Below are positions 36,093-47,961 of a stretch of 64,000 nt of DNA, in pieces. The stretch's first letter is position 1. Each line of letters begins with the position of its first letter. The DNA is taken from positions 9,121,889 through 9,185,888 of the forward strand of contig NC_061864.1 of NCBI RefSeq assembly GCF_907164915.1. The letters run 5' to 3'. The notes beneath the pieces are model-generated. The model made no database searches. It was not told the origin of the DNA and was given only the letters and a program-made list of their open reading frames with translations. A program made the translations under genes and the position numbers. The stretch comes from Impatiens glandulifera (lineage: Eukaryota; Streptophyta; Magnoliopsida; Ericales; Balsaminaceae).

Positions 36093-38100
36093 ATGGCGAT
36101 GAGCACCGGCAACGGAACCCTCACCGGAAACGGAACCGGAACCGGCAAAAGCACCGGCACCGCCCACAGCGATCTTTTCTCTTCATTGGTTTCAGACATC
36201 AAGAATTATACAGGGAAAGACCCACTACTTCCATGGCTCAGGTAAGTAGAAACGAATCAAAACCCTCTTTTTATTTATACCCTTCGTGTAAATAAACATC
36301 TTCTTTCTGCAGAGGAATTGGAACAATTAGAAGCACTCTACCCCCTCGTCTTGTCAATGAGAAACTCCCTCGCTTTCTTCAGAAGTGTGCTCAGACCTTC
36401 GAAACTGATCAGCGCTACGTCAATGACTTGCGTTATCTCCGCGTTTGGCTTCAATTGGTAATCACATCTGTTTGTTCTGTCAGTAAGTCATAATAATCCA
36501 TGTCTGTTAGGAGGATAAGAGAGAAGATGGTAAATTAGCTTATTCCTACCAGTCAATTGATATTTTCAAAATTGAATTAGAATGTGGGGGTTTTTGTTTT
36601 TCAGAATAACTTTAGCTAAAGATTATATGTTGTTTGATTTAGATGGATTATGTGGATGATCCAAGAGGGATATTAAGAACAATGGAAGAAAAACAAATTG
36701 GAACGAAGAAGTCGTTGTTTTATCAAGCATATGCCCTTTACTATGAAAAGATGAAGAAGTTTGAAGAAGCTGACAGATTCTATCATTTGGGAATACAAAA
36801 GTAAGGAACTTCCTAATTTCCATTCACAATTTTTAATGGGAAACTAGATTATATGTTGAGAAGCCCTAAAGGAGCATCATCATTCACTATAATTCTTTCA
36901 GGATTCATTTCAAATATGGTAGAACTGTTGATTGAACTATTCCCACGTAGATAATAATGTACCCTTCTTGTTTTGGTATTTCAAGATGAACATTTAATCT
37001 AGGTTTTGTTAAACAGCCACTCGGAACCTGTTGGTGATTTGCAAAAGTCATATGAACAATTCCTTCACCGGATGGAGAAATACATGAGAAAGAAAAACCA
37101 GGTCTCATAATGTCAATACAAGCAAAAACAAAGTGTTCCTTCATTATAGCAACAAATTATTTCAATCCTAACCATGCATAAGATTCATTGCCAGGTCGGA
37201 AGAGTTGGGAAACGTGGTCATACATCTGGAACCATTCCTCCTCGTGATGTGGTCGAAACTAGACCAAAAAATGTTGGAGTCAAGAGAGAAGATGATTCAG
37301 TTGTGGTCAAGTTCTTAGATACTGCTATAGTTGGAAAGTCTGAATTAGAAGATGCTTGTCATCATGGTTTAGTTGAACCAACAATTAACACGAGAGAAGT
37401 TTTGAACACAATCAATAGTATGTTCAAGGAGCCTCTGGAGCCCGTTTTTCATAAAAAAAGACCTAATAGAAACAATTCAAGAACAAACAACGGATTTGAG
37501 GTGTTTGTTGATGAAGATTTGGACCACCGCAATGAAGAGCATGGCAAGTGTGAACCTTTTTTCCAAGTTTATGTTGATGAAGAATGTGATGAGATGGGAG
37601 AGAAGCAAAACAGGGATAATATGGCTTTCGTTTTTCCAAGTCCTAATGATGAAATGGAAGTTGAGAGGTCATCTGGAGGAGGGAAAGTGATAGAAGATAC
37701 ACTTGTTCATAAATTTGTGGGCTCGACCATTTCTGACGAGCCTCGTGTAGAAAATGCATGTCATCACGGTCTTATTGAGCCGACCATCAACTTGAAGGAG
37801 GCTATGGCTGATATCAATAACATGTTTGGAAAACCCATTGATTTTGTGAGGCAAATGAGACTGAAGAAAAAGGGGAAAGAAGAAGCGGCCGTGCCTAATA
37901 ATAGCCAAAAGAGTGATGGGGGATTTCTAATTCTTGCTGATGATGATGATGATGAGATTGAGTTGAACCGTCCAAAAAGGCCTTCTAATTCAATATCATC
38001 TTCAAGATCCAAAGAAAATGACTTGTTTGAACCAACCGTGTTCACAAAGGAAGCTATGGATGACATAAGCGACATGTTCCGAATGCCATTAGACTTCTGA
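36093..38100 (+). CDS. BMF3: BUB1/MAD3-family spindle checkpoint protein without kinase domain (BMF3-like)
   Basis: Five exons (36093-36241, 36313-36457, 36643-36800, 37017-37101, 37195-38100) give 480 aa. An in-frame ATG at 35943 lies in the promoter-like region, so I chose MAMSTGNG. After a Thr/Gly/Asn-rich start, residues about 35-170 form the Mad3/BUB1 homology region 1 (TPR-like fold; LRYLRVWLQLMDYVDDPRGI, YYEKMKKFEEADRFYHLGIQ), which in relatives docks to kinetochore proteins. No kinase domain follows. The C-terminal half repeats three motifs: EPTINTREVL..INSMF (240-256), EPTINLKEAMADINNMF (374-390) and EPTVFTKEAMDDISDMF (458-474). ABBA-like sites FEVFVD (280-285) and FQVYVD (302-307), a weaker FLILAD (423-428), and a KEN box (452-454) are interspersed. 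The role in delaying anaphase through Cdc20/APC is inferred from the family. Confidence 0.9.
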
Positions 38101-38325
38101 ATCACTAGGTACAAGCAATTTCTTTATGCATTCATTCTGATTTTAACTCATTACTTGTTTCGCGTAAATGTGAAATAATAAAATTGTTACATCCTTTCAA
38201 ATAACCGAAATTGAAGACACTCCTTGTTACATATAATAATAATAATAATGCTACATAGAACCATGATGAAAATTTCAAAACAAAGTGTAAGAATGATATG
38301 ATGAAAGTAGTGAAAAGGCGACAAC

Positions 38326-38856
38326 TCAGTGTTTAGAGACTGGGACACAATGACCTGGGCGGTATGCCAAAGGACCGGCTGAATAGACAATGGATTCATA
38401 GTTATCCCCAAAAAACCTCTTGTTCTCGTACCTTAAAGGGGAACCATTGATCCCATAATTGATGTTCGTCGGGATGTTGCAGGCATTGAGTGGGGAAGAA
38501 ACGAGCTTCACTTTGCAAGAAATGAGAGGATGGTCAAGATAATAATGGTTCATTTTGAAGCCATCTAGTTGGCCATAGAAGTAGCCATGTTCGTCGGTCT
38601 CGAATGCTTTATAGAAACTGACTCTGTTCCTGTGATCCTTGCAGATTACACTTACTTCAGCTCCCATGATTGGTTTAGCATCGGACAAGCCCCAAGATCC
38701 ATAGTTCTTGCAGCTTTGGCATTCAACCACACCCTCTACCACGATTTGGGTCACCTTTGGGTCGGATTTTTTGGGTGGCTCGTCGGCGGTTGCTAAAGGG
38801 AGGAGGACCATTGAGGCGGTTAAAACGATTAGAAGAAGATGAAGGTTGCTTGCCAT
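38326..38856 (-). CDS. Pollen Ole e 1/extensin-family secreted protein
   Basis: Single-exon gene, 176 aa. A signal peptide covers about residues 1-24 (hydrophobic LLLIVLTASMVLLPLATA). The mature part is one Ole e 1 domain with six cysteines: the C-x2-C pair in VECQSCKNYGSW, then VICKDHRNRV, ISCKVKLV, NACNIP and GHCVP. The segments ETDEHGYFYGQLDGF and NYGINGSPLRYENKRF resemble the C-terminal domain of AGP30/AGP31-type non-classical arabinogalactan proteins, but the His/Pro-rich stretch those carry is missing. It is probably a cell-wall protein. Convergent with the BMF3-like gene; 225 bases separate the two stops. From memory, the Arabidopsis neighbour of that gene is also an Ole e 1 protein (At5g05500). 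Confidence 0.9.
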   Translation of the reverse strand: MASNLHLLLIVLTASMVLLPLATADEPPKKSDPKVTQIVVEGVVECQSCKNYGSWGLSDAKPIMGAEVSVICKDHRNRVSFYKAFETDEHGYFYGQLDGFKMNHYYLDHPLISCKVKLVSSPLNACNIPTNINYGINGSPLRYENKRFFGDNYESIVYSAGPLAYRPGHCVPVSKH

Positions 38857-40147
38857 TTTTTATTTTTCTTAAAAGTTTCTGATGGTTTGGTTGGTTATGT
38901 TTGTGATGGGAGAAGGAAGTATTTATTTATATAGTAGGCAGCTTGGTTTATAGAGAGAAAAGATGTGTTACTTGACTTTTAGTGACGTGGGGACTACTAA
39001 TATTATTCATGGTTACCGTGTCCTATTGATGATTAAAAAATCAATGGTTTTCTAACGTGATGGCCGTATTCATGTTTCAAGATTATTAGATTCAAAGTAC
39101 ACACCACTTTTCTTAAAGCTTTTGGAATATTAAAAGAAATACTAAGCTTGGAATGATTAATAATAAATCTATGTTGTCTTCTGTCTAACTATTCGTTGAA
39201 TTGTCATATATTCGACATTTTTTGAATTTTTTATTTGAAAATAACCTGTTATGACTTTTATTTCAATTTAATCGTGTAAAAAAATTTGAAGTGAGTCTTA
39301 TATTATGTTTTGTAAAATAGTGTAGTCTAAGGATAAAATTGTTATTCAATATATCCAATCAAATAAGGTTTAATCGATATCATATATCATTATGTTTTTT
39401 GGTTTTTCTCTGCAAATTCTCGTGTTGTCTGTGTTAGGCATGAGTTAGATGTTTTAAGTGAAAATTAAACGCGTACTGAACTGTCTTAACTTTTGAGCTT
39501 GTTTGAGGGATACCCCTTGTTAGTGTATAACATAGTCGCAAAACAGTTTACCAAGAAAGGACAATAATGATTTTAAGTTTTAGTTAGATACTTCTTCTAC
39601 CATTTTACAAGTTATAGTTTAAGCAATAATGAAAATATACATACACTATATTCAACTTAGGAGGATAAAGATTGTTTTATTATTTGTTATGTTTAATTTA
39701 AAAAACTTAAAAGAATGAAAGTAGTTTACTGCCTTCCTGTCTATGAATAAAAATCCTAATAAAGTCATCCATCTTCTCCTCCAGCAATTTCTTGATTTCA
39801 GATCATTGTTCTGCAATTTCTTGATTTCAGATCATTGTTCTGCAATTTCTTGATTTCAGATCATTGTTCTTCTGTTATCAAAATAACGCTTAAATATGTT
39901 TGATTTTTTTTTTTTTATTTATGGCATAAGTTATTAAAAACTCTCCATTTGATTCTGCGAATCAAAATCAAACCAGCCCAAAATAACCAACCCGTGATTG
40001 AAAATTGGAATTCCTCACATGCTCTGCCCCCGTAACTACTACTACTATACTAAAGATAAAAAGAAGGAATTTTTATCGTAATCTCTGAAGTGAAAGCAAG
40101 CAAACACAAGTAGACTGCTCTTCTGCAGAGAGAGAGAGAGAGAGAGA
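38857..40147. other. Intergenic region, promoters of Ole e 1 and MSP-ankyrin genes
   Basis: No gene is seen. It lies between two divergently transcribed genes. The left edge is AT-rich with a TTTATTTATATAG element about 60-70 bases before the Ole e 1 start. A GA microsatellite (about 40129-40147) runs directly into the ATG of the MSP-ankyrin gene. Confidence 0.5.
39784..39870. repeat. 29-bp tandem triplication
   Basis: Three identical copies of a unit beginning GCAATTTCTTGATTTCAGAT lie head to tail at 39784, 39813 and 39842. Perfect identity implies very recent expansion. Confidence 0.92.
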
Positions 40148-41804
40148 ATGGAGAAACTGGTAGAAGTATCTGAACAAGAGGTACGAATAGACTTCACTTT
40201 AGGAACCAAATGTCGAGCCACCGTCCGCCTCACTTCACTCACTTCCACCGCTCCCATTGCTTTCAAAGTTCAGACCTCTTCCCCCCACAAATTCCTCGTT
40301 AACCCTCCCTGCGGACTCATTCCTCCTTCATCTTCCTCTTCTTTCCAAATCATCCTCAAACCCCAATCTCAGATCCCCTCTACTTTCCCTCGCTCACCCT
40401 CCGACCGTTTTCTAGTCAAGACCGCCTTAGCTCCCGATCTCGCCCGGACCAACTCTTCCTCCGATTTCATCAACTCCTGGTTCAACAACAACAACAACAT
40501 CTCCTCTCACAACGACATTAAACTCAAGATTGCCTTCGTCGGCCCTTTTCTCCTCCGCCACGCCGTGGCTGCCGGCGATTACGATGCTGTTCGAAACATA
40601 ATAAAGCGGCAGAAGAAGACTCTTTTGGCTGAATTCGGAAACAAGGACTCCGAGTCATTACTACGAGTCGCCAACGAGTTGGATAACTCGGATGAGATGG
40701 TTAACCTACTCATTGAATCCGGGTTGAGAACGAAAGCGAATCATCCGAGACAAGAGGAGGAGGCGGCTGTGGGAGGATCGAAAGGGTGGACGGCGCTACA
40801 CGTGGCGGCAGCATTCGATCGGACGGAGGAGATTGCTAATTTGGTGAGTGGATGGAATCGCGATGAACTAGATTGCAGGTAAAAATAAATCATCGGACGG
40901 ACAGAATGACGGAGGACATAAATATCCTATTTTATATTTAATTATTTAATTATTTAATTATTTGGGGTATGGATGGGGGGGCAGGGACAAGGATGGGCGG
41001 ACGGCTTTGCATTTGGCAGCAAGCAAAGGGAACGAGAGCTGTGTTCGTCTGCTTGTGAGTGCTGGAGCGGACGTGAACGCTCGGAGTAAAGACGGACGTA
41101 CAGCTCTTTACAGGGCGGCGGCTAATGGTAACCGTAGGATGGTTGAGATGTTGATTGAGATGGGTGCAGATCCCACCATCTGTACCATTGAACATCATCA
41201 TTCCCGCTCAGCTATTGACGCTGCCAGAGAAAAAGGACATGTAAACAAACATATATATATAACTAAGATCTGTCATTCATTCTGCCTATAATCTATCTGT
41301 CATTCCTTTGATTTACATTAATTTTATGTTTTTTTTTTAAAACAGAAAGAAGTGATGGAGATACTAGAAAGGGGAGAGGCAGTATTGGACGCAGCAAGAA
41401 GAGGCGATCTACTCCACTTAGAGGCTTTACTGGAAAGAGACGCCACCACAAATTTCCGGGATCAGTATGGCCTCACTGCCCTTCACGTGGCATCCATCAA
41501 GGGTTTTAAAGACGCGGTTATGACACTGGTCGATTTCGGGGCGGAGATCGATTGTCGGGACGGGGAAGGACACACGCCGCTCCACCTGGCCGCAGAAGGG
41601 GGCCATTTGGAGACTGCTCAGGTGTTGATAAACAGAGGTGCTGACATTGACGCAAGAACACAAAAGGGGGCCACTCCGCTGTACATGGCTACAACAGTCG
41701 GACAGAATGAATTGGTTCAGTTACTTATTAGTAGGGGAGCTTCGTCATCTACATTTCCATCTTCTTCATTGTCTTCTTCTGCTGCTTTGTCATTGTCATT
41801 CTAG
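40148..41804 (+). CDS. MSP-domain and ankyrin-repeat protein (VAPYRIN-like)
   Basis: Three exons (40148-40878, 40985-41240, 41346-41804), 481 aa. Residues about 5-130 form a divergent major-sperm-protein (VAP-type) domain: VRIDFTLGTKCRATVRLTSL, then PCGLIPPSSSSSFQIILKPQ. The rest is about eight ankyrin repeats, clearest in GWTALHVAAAF, DGRTALHLAASKGNESCVRL, DGRTALYRAAANGNRRMVEM, GLTALHVASIKGFKDAVMTL and GHTPLHLAAEGGHLETAQVL; it ends in a Ser-rich tail. VAPYRIN itself (MSP plus ankyrin) is needed for arbuscule and infection-thread formation. The MSP part here differs from true VAPYRIN, so a VAPYRIN-LIKE paralogue of unknown role is the safer name. The GA tract ends at the base before the ATG. 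Convergent with eIF2 alpha. Confidence 0.88.
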
Positions 41805-42031
41805 TGTAATACCATCTACTAAACACATTACTATTATTATCATATGATTTTTAAGCTTCATAAAACCATTCAATTCAATTCAATCCAATCCCATGTCATT
41901 AGTAAGTAGTAAAACAACTAAAGAAAAAGGTAAAACAAAATTCTTCAATATTCAATTAATTAAAAGAGAAAAACTTGGGCACTAAATAAATGTGTTGTTG
42001 CCTGGTGGAGGATGGATTGTCCAAAATAGAA

Positions 42032-44679
42032 TCATTCAGCAATTCCATTATTGCCTTCCAAATCGATCTCGCCCATGCCTGTATCTTCTTCCTCATCTCC
42101 ACTTTCATCGTCCCCTCCAACCTCCTCATTCTTAAGACCAAGCTTTTCCATGTGCTCAGCCAGGAGCTTATCCTCCCTCTCGCTCACCTGATCATCATCA
42201 TCATCATCATTTTCACTCACAAAATCAACATCAACTTTCAGATTTAAGATGTTACTACAATTACACTGCTATACACAACAAGATTCATTCATTCATTATG
42301 GCTACCTATCACTTGCTCATCTGATCATCATCATTATACAAAATTTTTACACAAACATGATTATCAATATCTATTACCTGTCATTCTATAACACTTGGCA
42401 GTTTAAATTATGATGATGATTATCTAGATTCCATATAATTATGAAAGGAAAAAGTTTTAGAAAACAACTCACAGCTCTAGGTGCTTCCTTCACTGTAAGT
42501 TTTCCCTTGTGACGTTCTATTTCTGCAGCACAATCTTGTATTGCTTTGTTGAGAATAGTAATTCCTTGTTCCTGCACAATTTGGAAGAACCGAGAAAATT
42601 GTGAGAGAGAGAACAATTTCTATTTACAAGTATATCAACCACAGGAAATGTAACTGTTGTAAGTCCCCAAAATCATTCAGAAGAAGCAATTGCCTAATCC
42701 CCATACAAGTAAACTAGAATAATCAAAACTCATCCTTCAAATTATCGACTGAGATATCCTCTACTTAAAATATACAAGCATAACAAAATGTCTTGCTTGA
42801 TTATTCAATAATCTACATCAAACAGGGTTATCAAAATAATTGCTTGATTATTCAAATAAACCTAAAGTCGCAAGACAAATATGATGTTGACACTCAACAA
42901 AAGTGCCAGAATTTGAGGTATTACACAGTTGGAAGATAAAAAAAAATTACTGTCGGGCAATAGATGAAAGGCTCAAATCAATTTCTTATTCAACCTACAG
43001 GCAGTTTACTCCTAATATTGCTCATGAAAGCAAAAATATGATTTATTTCTTTTACCTATTTCTCAGTTTATAAGCTATTCGTAGCTAATGAAATTACCAA
43101 ACAAAATCAACATAACATCTTACAGAGCTGTTCACATACCTTGTCTAGTGTCTGAGTGTTGAGAACATATGAGGGAGGAGCAACCAGTTTGATTTTTACA
43201 GGACAATCTTTGTTTCCAGCAGCTTCAGCTTTCCTCATGGCTTCCTGAAAGGGTAGAGATTTGTAAAAATATATTTACCAACTCTGAAAGAAGAATAAAA
43301 ATGATGATAAGACAAGAACCACTGACTTTAATGTGAAGAACACCATCAAACTGAAAACACTTCATCTCAATATCAGCTCTAATCTTCAAAGGTTGCGGTG
43401 TCATTCTTCTCCTGATGTTTTTAATTAATGAATCCTTAACCTCCTCTGACATGGCAGGGACAACTTTAGTCACCTAGAGAATAAAACAACCAGAAACCAA
43501 TTTTCAAACCTGCAAAACTTTATCAAGGCAACTTGACAAAAAAAATAAAATGTACCTCTTGCCCATCTGCACCAATTTCTTTAACTTCACGGGTAAGAGA
43601 ACTTAGAACTGAGTCGGGATCATTAACAATTACTTTGAATGCCTGAATCATGAGATTAAAGAAGAAAATCAATGGACCTGCAGCCTCATTATCTAAAGAA
43701 GAACCACATCAGGAACTGAATAATCTTACCTCAAAAGCATGGCCATATTTTCGGTACAATGGCCAACCAACATGTATATATAGGTCCTGTCAGTGACAAA
43801 TGAAAGTTTAGAAAATTCTGACATTCCATATGAACAGAAAAGAGGTACAAGCCCTAGTTTTGGATTGAGATACACAACTGGAAACCTTTATTCTCAAGAT
43901 AACAGAGAAAAGAAGTTCATATTTCGCTTGCTTGCGTGTACAATTTGAGGATCTTTGAATTATCAAAGCATTACATAAGGAAAAATCTCATGTAGCAGCT
44001 AATGCCTACCGCCAAGAATACAAAGACTATATGGATCCTATCCATTTAAAAGGCATTGCAACCTATCCTCACAGCAACCTTGACTTAAAATTCATCTGAA
44101 TTACATGAAAATCTCATGATTAAACAGCAGTTTACAAGCTTATGTGTCCTTACTCTATCACAGTTCTGTAAATACTACATAAACATTGATTAATATTGAG
44201 AAGTTTCATACTAATAAAGAGTGGTTAGCAAATGATCGAAAACATAGACATATAAGACCTAATTCAGCTTGATTACTCTACAGAAACAAACAAACCTCGA
44301 GATCGAGAATCATTGTTTCCGCCACATGTCTCATGATGGAGTGGACTAGCTTGCTCTTGTTGTAACGTTCCTCGCAGGATTGAATGTCTTCCTCGGAGAC
44401 TCTACGTTTGGAGAGATCGATGTAACCTTTCTCCTTATCCACTCGAAGGACCATAACAGGCTCTATGCGTCCAACTTTGATGTGGTTATTGATGCTACGA
44501 ATTCGACGGCGAGAAAGCTCTGAAAAGAGGATCATACCCTCGATGTTGTTGTACTCGAGAAGAGAAACGTAAGCTCCCATATCGGCGATGTTCTTCACCT
44601 GTATCATTACCGCTATGTCGACCTCAGGGTACTTGGCTTCGTACATCCTACACTCTAGATTTAGAGTGTTCGTCGCCAT
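42032..44679 (-). CDS. eIF2alpha: Translation initiation factor eIF2 alpha subunit
   Basis: Seven exons, complement(join(42032-42187, 42473-42571, 43140-43244, 43327-43473, 43556-43642, 43730-43786, 44296-44679)), 344 aa, all GT-AG. The S1 RNA-binding domain (about 17-90) includes [17 protein letters not shown] and the kinase site [10 protein letters not shown]; Ser56 is the residue phosphorylated by GCN2, equivalent to Ser51 of animals. The helical and alpha-beta domains follow ([36 protein letters not shown]). The C-terminal tail is acidic ([20 protein letters not shown]). The protein brings initiator tRNA to the 40S subunit as part of eIF2. The start at [10 protein letters not shown] matches the family; an upstream in-frame ATG (44772) would add 31 unlikely residues. 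AACCCTA lies about 25 bases upstream. Confidence 0.97.
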
Positions 44680-44702
44680 TGCTACAGAGAAATCGGAAGC
44701 TC

Positions 44703-44709
44703 TAGGGTT
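44703..44709 (-). promoter_or_regulatory. Telo-box-like element in the eIF2 alpha leader
   Basis: TAGGGTT on the plus strand reads AACCCTA on the coding strand, 24 bases upstream of the start codon, followed by GAGC. Telo-boxes at this distance are typical of plant translation genes. Confidence 0.55.
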
Positions 44710-45070
44710 CTTGGCTTGAACTGAGGTTGAAGTGGTATTTGCAGGTTTACGGCGGAAAGGGAGAGCACACAATTATATTTGGGTCCCTTGTTTCCAAAAA
44801 ATTATATATATTTATTTATAAAATAAACGAGACTCTATTACAATTAGCGAATCCAAAATTGTTTATGATTAGGTCTAATTTGAATTAACTCAATAAATTA
44901 ATTTGATTAAGAGATTATAAAAACTTCTTTTTTCTTTCAAAAAGATACTTGTTTGATATTAAAAAAATGATTAATTTGGATTATTGAAATATTATTTTAA
45001 TAATTTAGTTATAAGTTAATAAATAAATAAATAAAATGAGATGATTGTTTATTTAAATCTAAATTACTCG

Positions 45071-45278
45071 CATCAAACATTCCCTACCATGGTGAACTAG
45101 TAAAGGGTTCTGCAACAAAATCGAAAATTTGATAACCCAATCCAACGATAGTTAACCGGTTTCTGTTTTCCCGGCATCAAACATTCCCTACAATGGTGAA
45201 CTAGTAAAGGGTTGTGCAACAAAATCGAAAATTTGATAACCCAATCCAACGATAGTTAATCGGTTTTTGTTTTCCCGG
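45071..45278. repeat. 104-bp direct tandem duplication
   Basis: Two copies, 45071-45174 and 45175-45278, begin CATCAAACATTCCCTACCAT and end TTTTCCCGG. They differ at a handful of positions. The inner CGGTTAACC-like sequence resembles the ends of plant hAT-type MITEs. Confidence 0.9.
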
Positions 45279-45401
45279 TTTATTAGTTAACTAGTTCTAA
45301 CGGTTCCGGTTAAACGGTTTTTTTACTTATATTATTTTTAACAATATATTATTTTTTATTTTAAATTATAATTTGTATAAAATTATTTAAAACCAATCTA
45401 A

Positions 45402-46103
45402 TCTATATATATATATATAATGATGCTTAATTTTTAAAGTGTCCGGATTGTCGGGTCGAAGCTGTGGTTAATTTGAATATATATGTGAGAGTATGGGTCA
45501 GATTATGGGTTGACCCGTCCATAAACTTAAAACGGTTAAAAATAAAATTAAAAATGTTATAAGTATGGTTCGAACTTGCAATCTAACAAAATAAATACAA
45601 TATTTTAATCAACTAAGCTAATAACACTTTATATTTTTAATTCAACACCAAATTTTATGAACGCGGTGCTTCATCAATAGTATTTAATCATTCTCTTTTG
45701 ACTATGTGCTATAGATTTCACTATTATTAGTTAGCAATAATGTAAGAAATTCGTCATATTTGTAGAGATAGGGGACATAATTTATATGGATATAGTAAGT
45801 CTCGTCTCGTCTGGACTACTTTAATGGTAGCCTTTACATTTTTCATTTCACTCATAGTATGGGGAAGAAGTGAATTCTAGAGGTCAAACTACTTGAGTTG
45901 AGAAATCAAACTGTATCAATTGTTTTGTAGATCATTCTGTAATGTGAGGGTAAATGGATACTTGAGTCGGATTGTGGGTTGACCCGTCCATAAACTTAAA
46001 ATGATTAAAAATAAAATTAAAAATGCTATCACATTTTTACCGTAATATTTTTTTCACGATTTTTTATATTATTACTCGTGCAAATGCACATGATACATGC
46101 TAG
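45402..46103 (+). mobile_element. Non-autonomous Helitron, copy 1
   Basis: It starts with TC (TCTATATATATATATATAAT, then GATGCTTAA) right after an A. It ends with CTAG right before a T, preceded by the short hairpin GTGCAAATGCAC about ten bases upstream. This A|TC...CTAG|T arrangement with a 3' hairpin is the Helitron hallmark. 702 bp, no Rep/helicase coding. It carries an A-type unit, unique filler and a B-type terminal unit. Confidence 0.85.
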
Positions 46104-46303
46104 TTTATATAATTATTATTTAAAAAATAATACTTTTAAAATATATTATATTATTAGAGTAATATAATATATTATAATATATTATTATAATATATTATAA
46201 TATATTATATTATAATAATAATATAATATATTATAATATTGATAAAAAATGAAGAATATAAAAGTACGAAACAAACAAAGATTTAAAAAAAAATCATTTA
46301 ATA

Positions 46304-46697
46304 ATTAGGGTGTGTCGGTACGGTATATTTTAATATTTTATCCATACCTTATATACCTTACCTAAAATTTGGTAAATAAAAAATGCATACATTTACCTTA
46401 CCTTGATTTCGGTATACCTTGTTTCGATATACCTTAATTTCGATATACAAAAAATTCATACATTTATCTTACCTTAATTTCGGTATACCTTATTTTTGGT
46501 AGGTATTATACCTTTAATACCTAAAAAATATATTAATTTTTACAAAAATCAATCCCATCACTAAGGTAGTAAGCTAGAGATTGCATATACTGAATAATAT
46601 TTCAATATAATTATATTTTGATATTATTCAAAAATTATATTTTCATAATTAAATTAATTTCAAATCTATTTAATTATTTCCTTATAAGTATTATATA

Positions 46698-46743
<46 letters not shown>

Positions 46744-46938
46744 CTTATAAATATTATTTCGGTATATCTCGATATACCAAAATTTTAAAAATCTAATACA
46801 TTTACCGTACCAATAATTATGGTAACGGTATCATACCTTATATTTTTTTCGGTATACCTTAAAAATCGATATTTTCGATATATTATAGTACGATATTTTC
46901 GATATACCTTTAATATCAGTAATTTTTCCCACCCCTAA
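46304..46938. mobile_element. hAT-type non-autonomous element (MITE) with 8-bp target duplication
   Basis: ATTTAATA occurs directly before (46296-46303) and after (46939-46946) the element. Its ends mirror each other (ATTAGGGTGTG against the reverse complement of CCCACCCCTAA). An 8-bp duplication and (T)AGGGGTG ends fit the hAT superfamily. The 635-bp body is made of CGGTATACCTTA-like fragments and a 40-bp TA run at 46702-46741, without coding capacity. Confidence 0.8.
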
Positions 46939-47192
46939 ATTTAATACTTAATTTAAAAAATTAAATTATCGATTTTACGGTTAATCGACCGAAAACCAAT
47001 GATTTCAAAATCGATAAAACTGATATAAATACTAGTCGGTTAACCAATTTGTAAAATAAAAAATAACACTAGACTTAACCGAACCAACCAATTGAACCCC
47101 TAAGCTCTACAAACACTCATTAGGTCACCGAAATTCACAATAATTCAAATTAATCATTTTAAAAATTAATAATATAAGTGATATACATCAAA

Positions 47193-47662
47193 CTAGCATT
47201 TAACCCGTGCATAATATAAAAAACAGTGAAAAAAAAAATACGGATAACATTTTTAATTTTATTTTTAACCGTTTTAAGTTTATGGGTGGGTCAACCCACA
47301 ATCCGACTCGAGTATCCATTTACTCAACATCATTATATATATTAGTTAGTTAAAAAATTGAATTTATATTAATGTTAAAACGTCCCGCGTTCATTTTGAA
47401 TTTTTGCGTTCATCTTGAATTTAAAATATAAAGTCTTAGTAGCCTAGTTGGTAAAAAGTTTATTTGTTTTTATTATGTTGCAAGTTCGAAACATAACTCT
47501 AGCATTTTTAATTTTATTTTTAACCGTTTTAAATTTAAGGCGAATCAACCCACAATCCGACCCAAATATCCAAATTAACCACAACTCTCAACCCGCCAAT
47601 CCGGACACTTTAAAAATTAAGTATCATTATATTTATATTTATATATATATATATATATATAG
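47193..47662 (-). mobile_element. Non-autonomous Helitron, copy 2 (minus strand)
   Basis: Read on the minus strand it begins TCTATATATATATAT at 47662 after an A and ends TAAATGCTAG at 47193 before a T. GCACGG precedes the end, though the terminal hairpin is partly lost. 470 bp: one A-type unit of about 290 bp plus one B-type terminal unit of about 170 bp. A tRNA-like pair of boxes (TAGCCTAGTTGG and GCAAGTTCGAAAC) lies on the plus strand at about 47440-47492. Confidence 0.85.
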
Positions 47663-47961
47663 ATTAGATAAAAAAAAAAAAAAAAAAACTCTTATAAAAA
47701 AAAAATTCATCCATCAAAAATCTCACAAAAGGAAATAAAAAATTTCAATAAAAACAAGATTTTTTTCAAATAACCCAGATCTCAAACAGGATCTGAAAGC
47801 TCAAACACTTTACTTTCAAACACAGCAATATTAATAAGTCATTATTTCAACATTCCAAACTGCATAAATAAACTTTCTTCTTCATAAACAGGTAAAGGCT
47901 CTAACCTAAACTCAAAATCTAGCATCATATAAATAGTTCATAATTGGAAGGAGCTCGAATC

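Noticed and set aside
47448..47738. 96-aa ORF on the plus strand
   Set aside because: It runs through the antisense strand of the Helitron into TA and A runs; chance frame.
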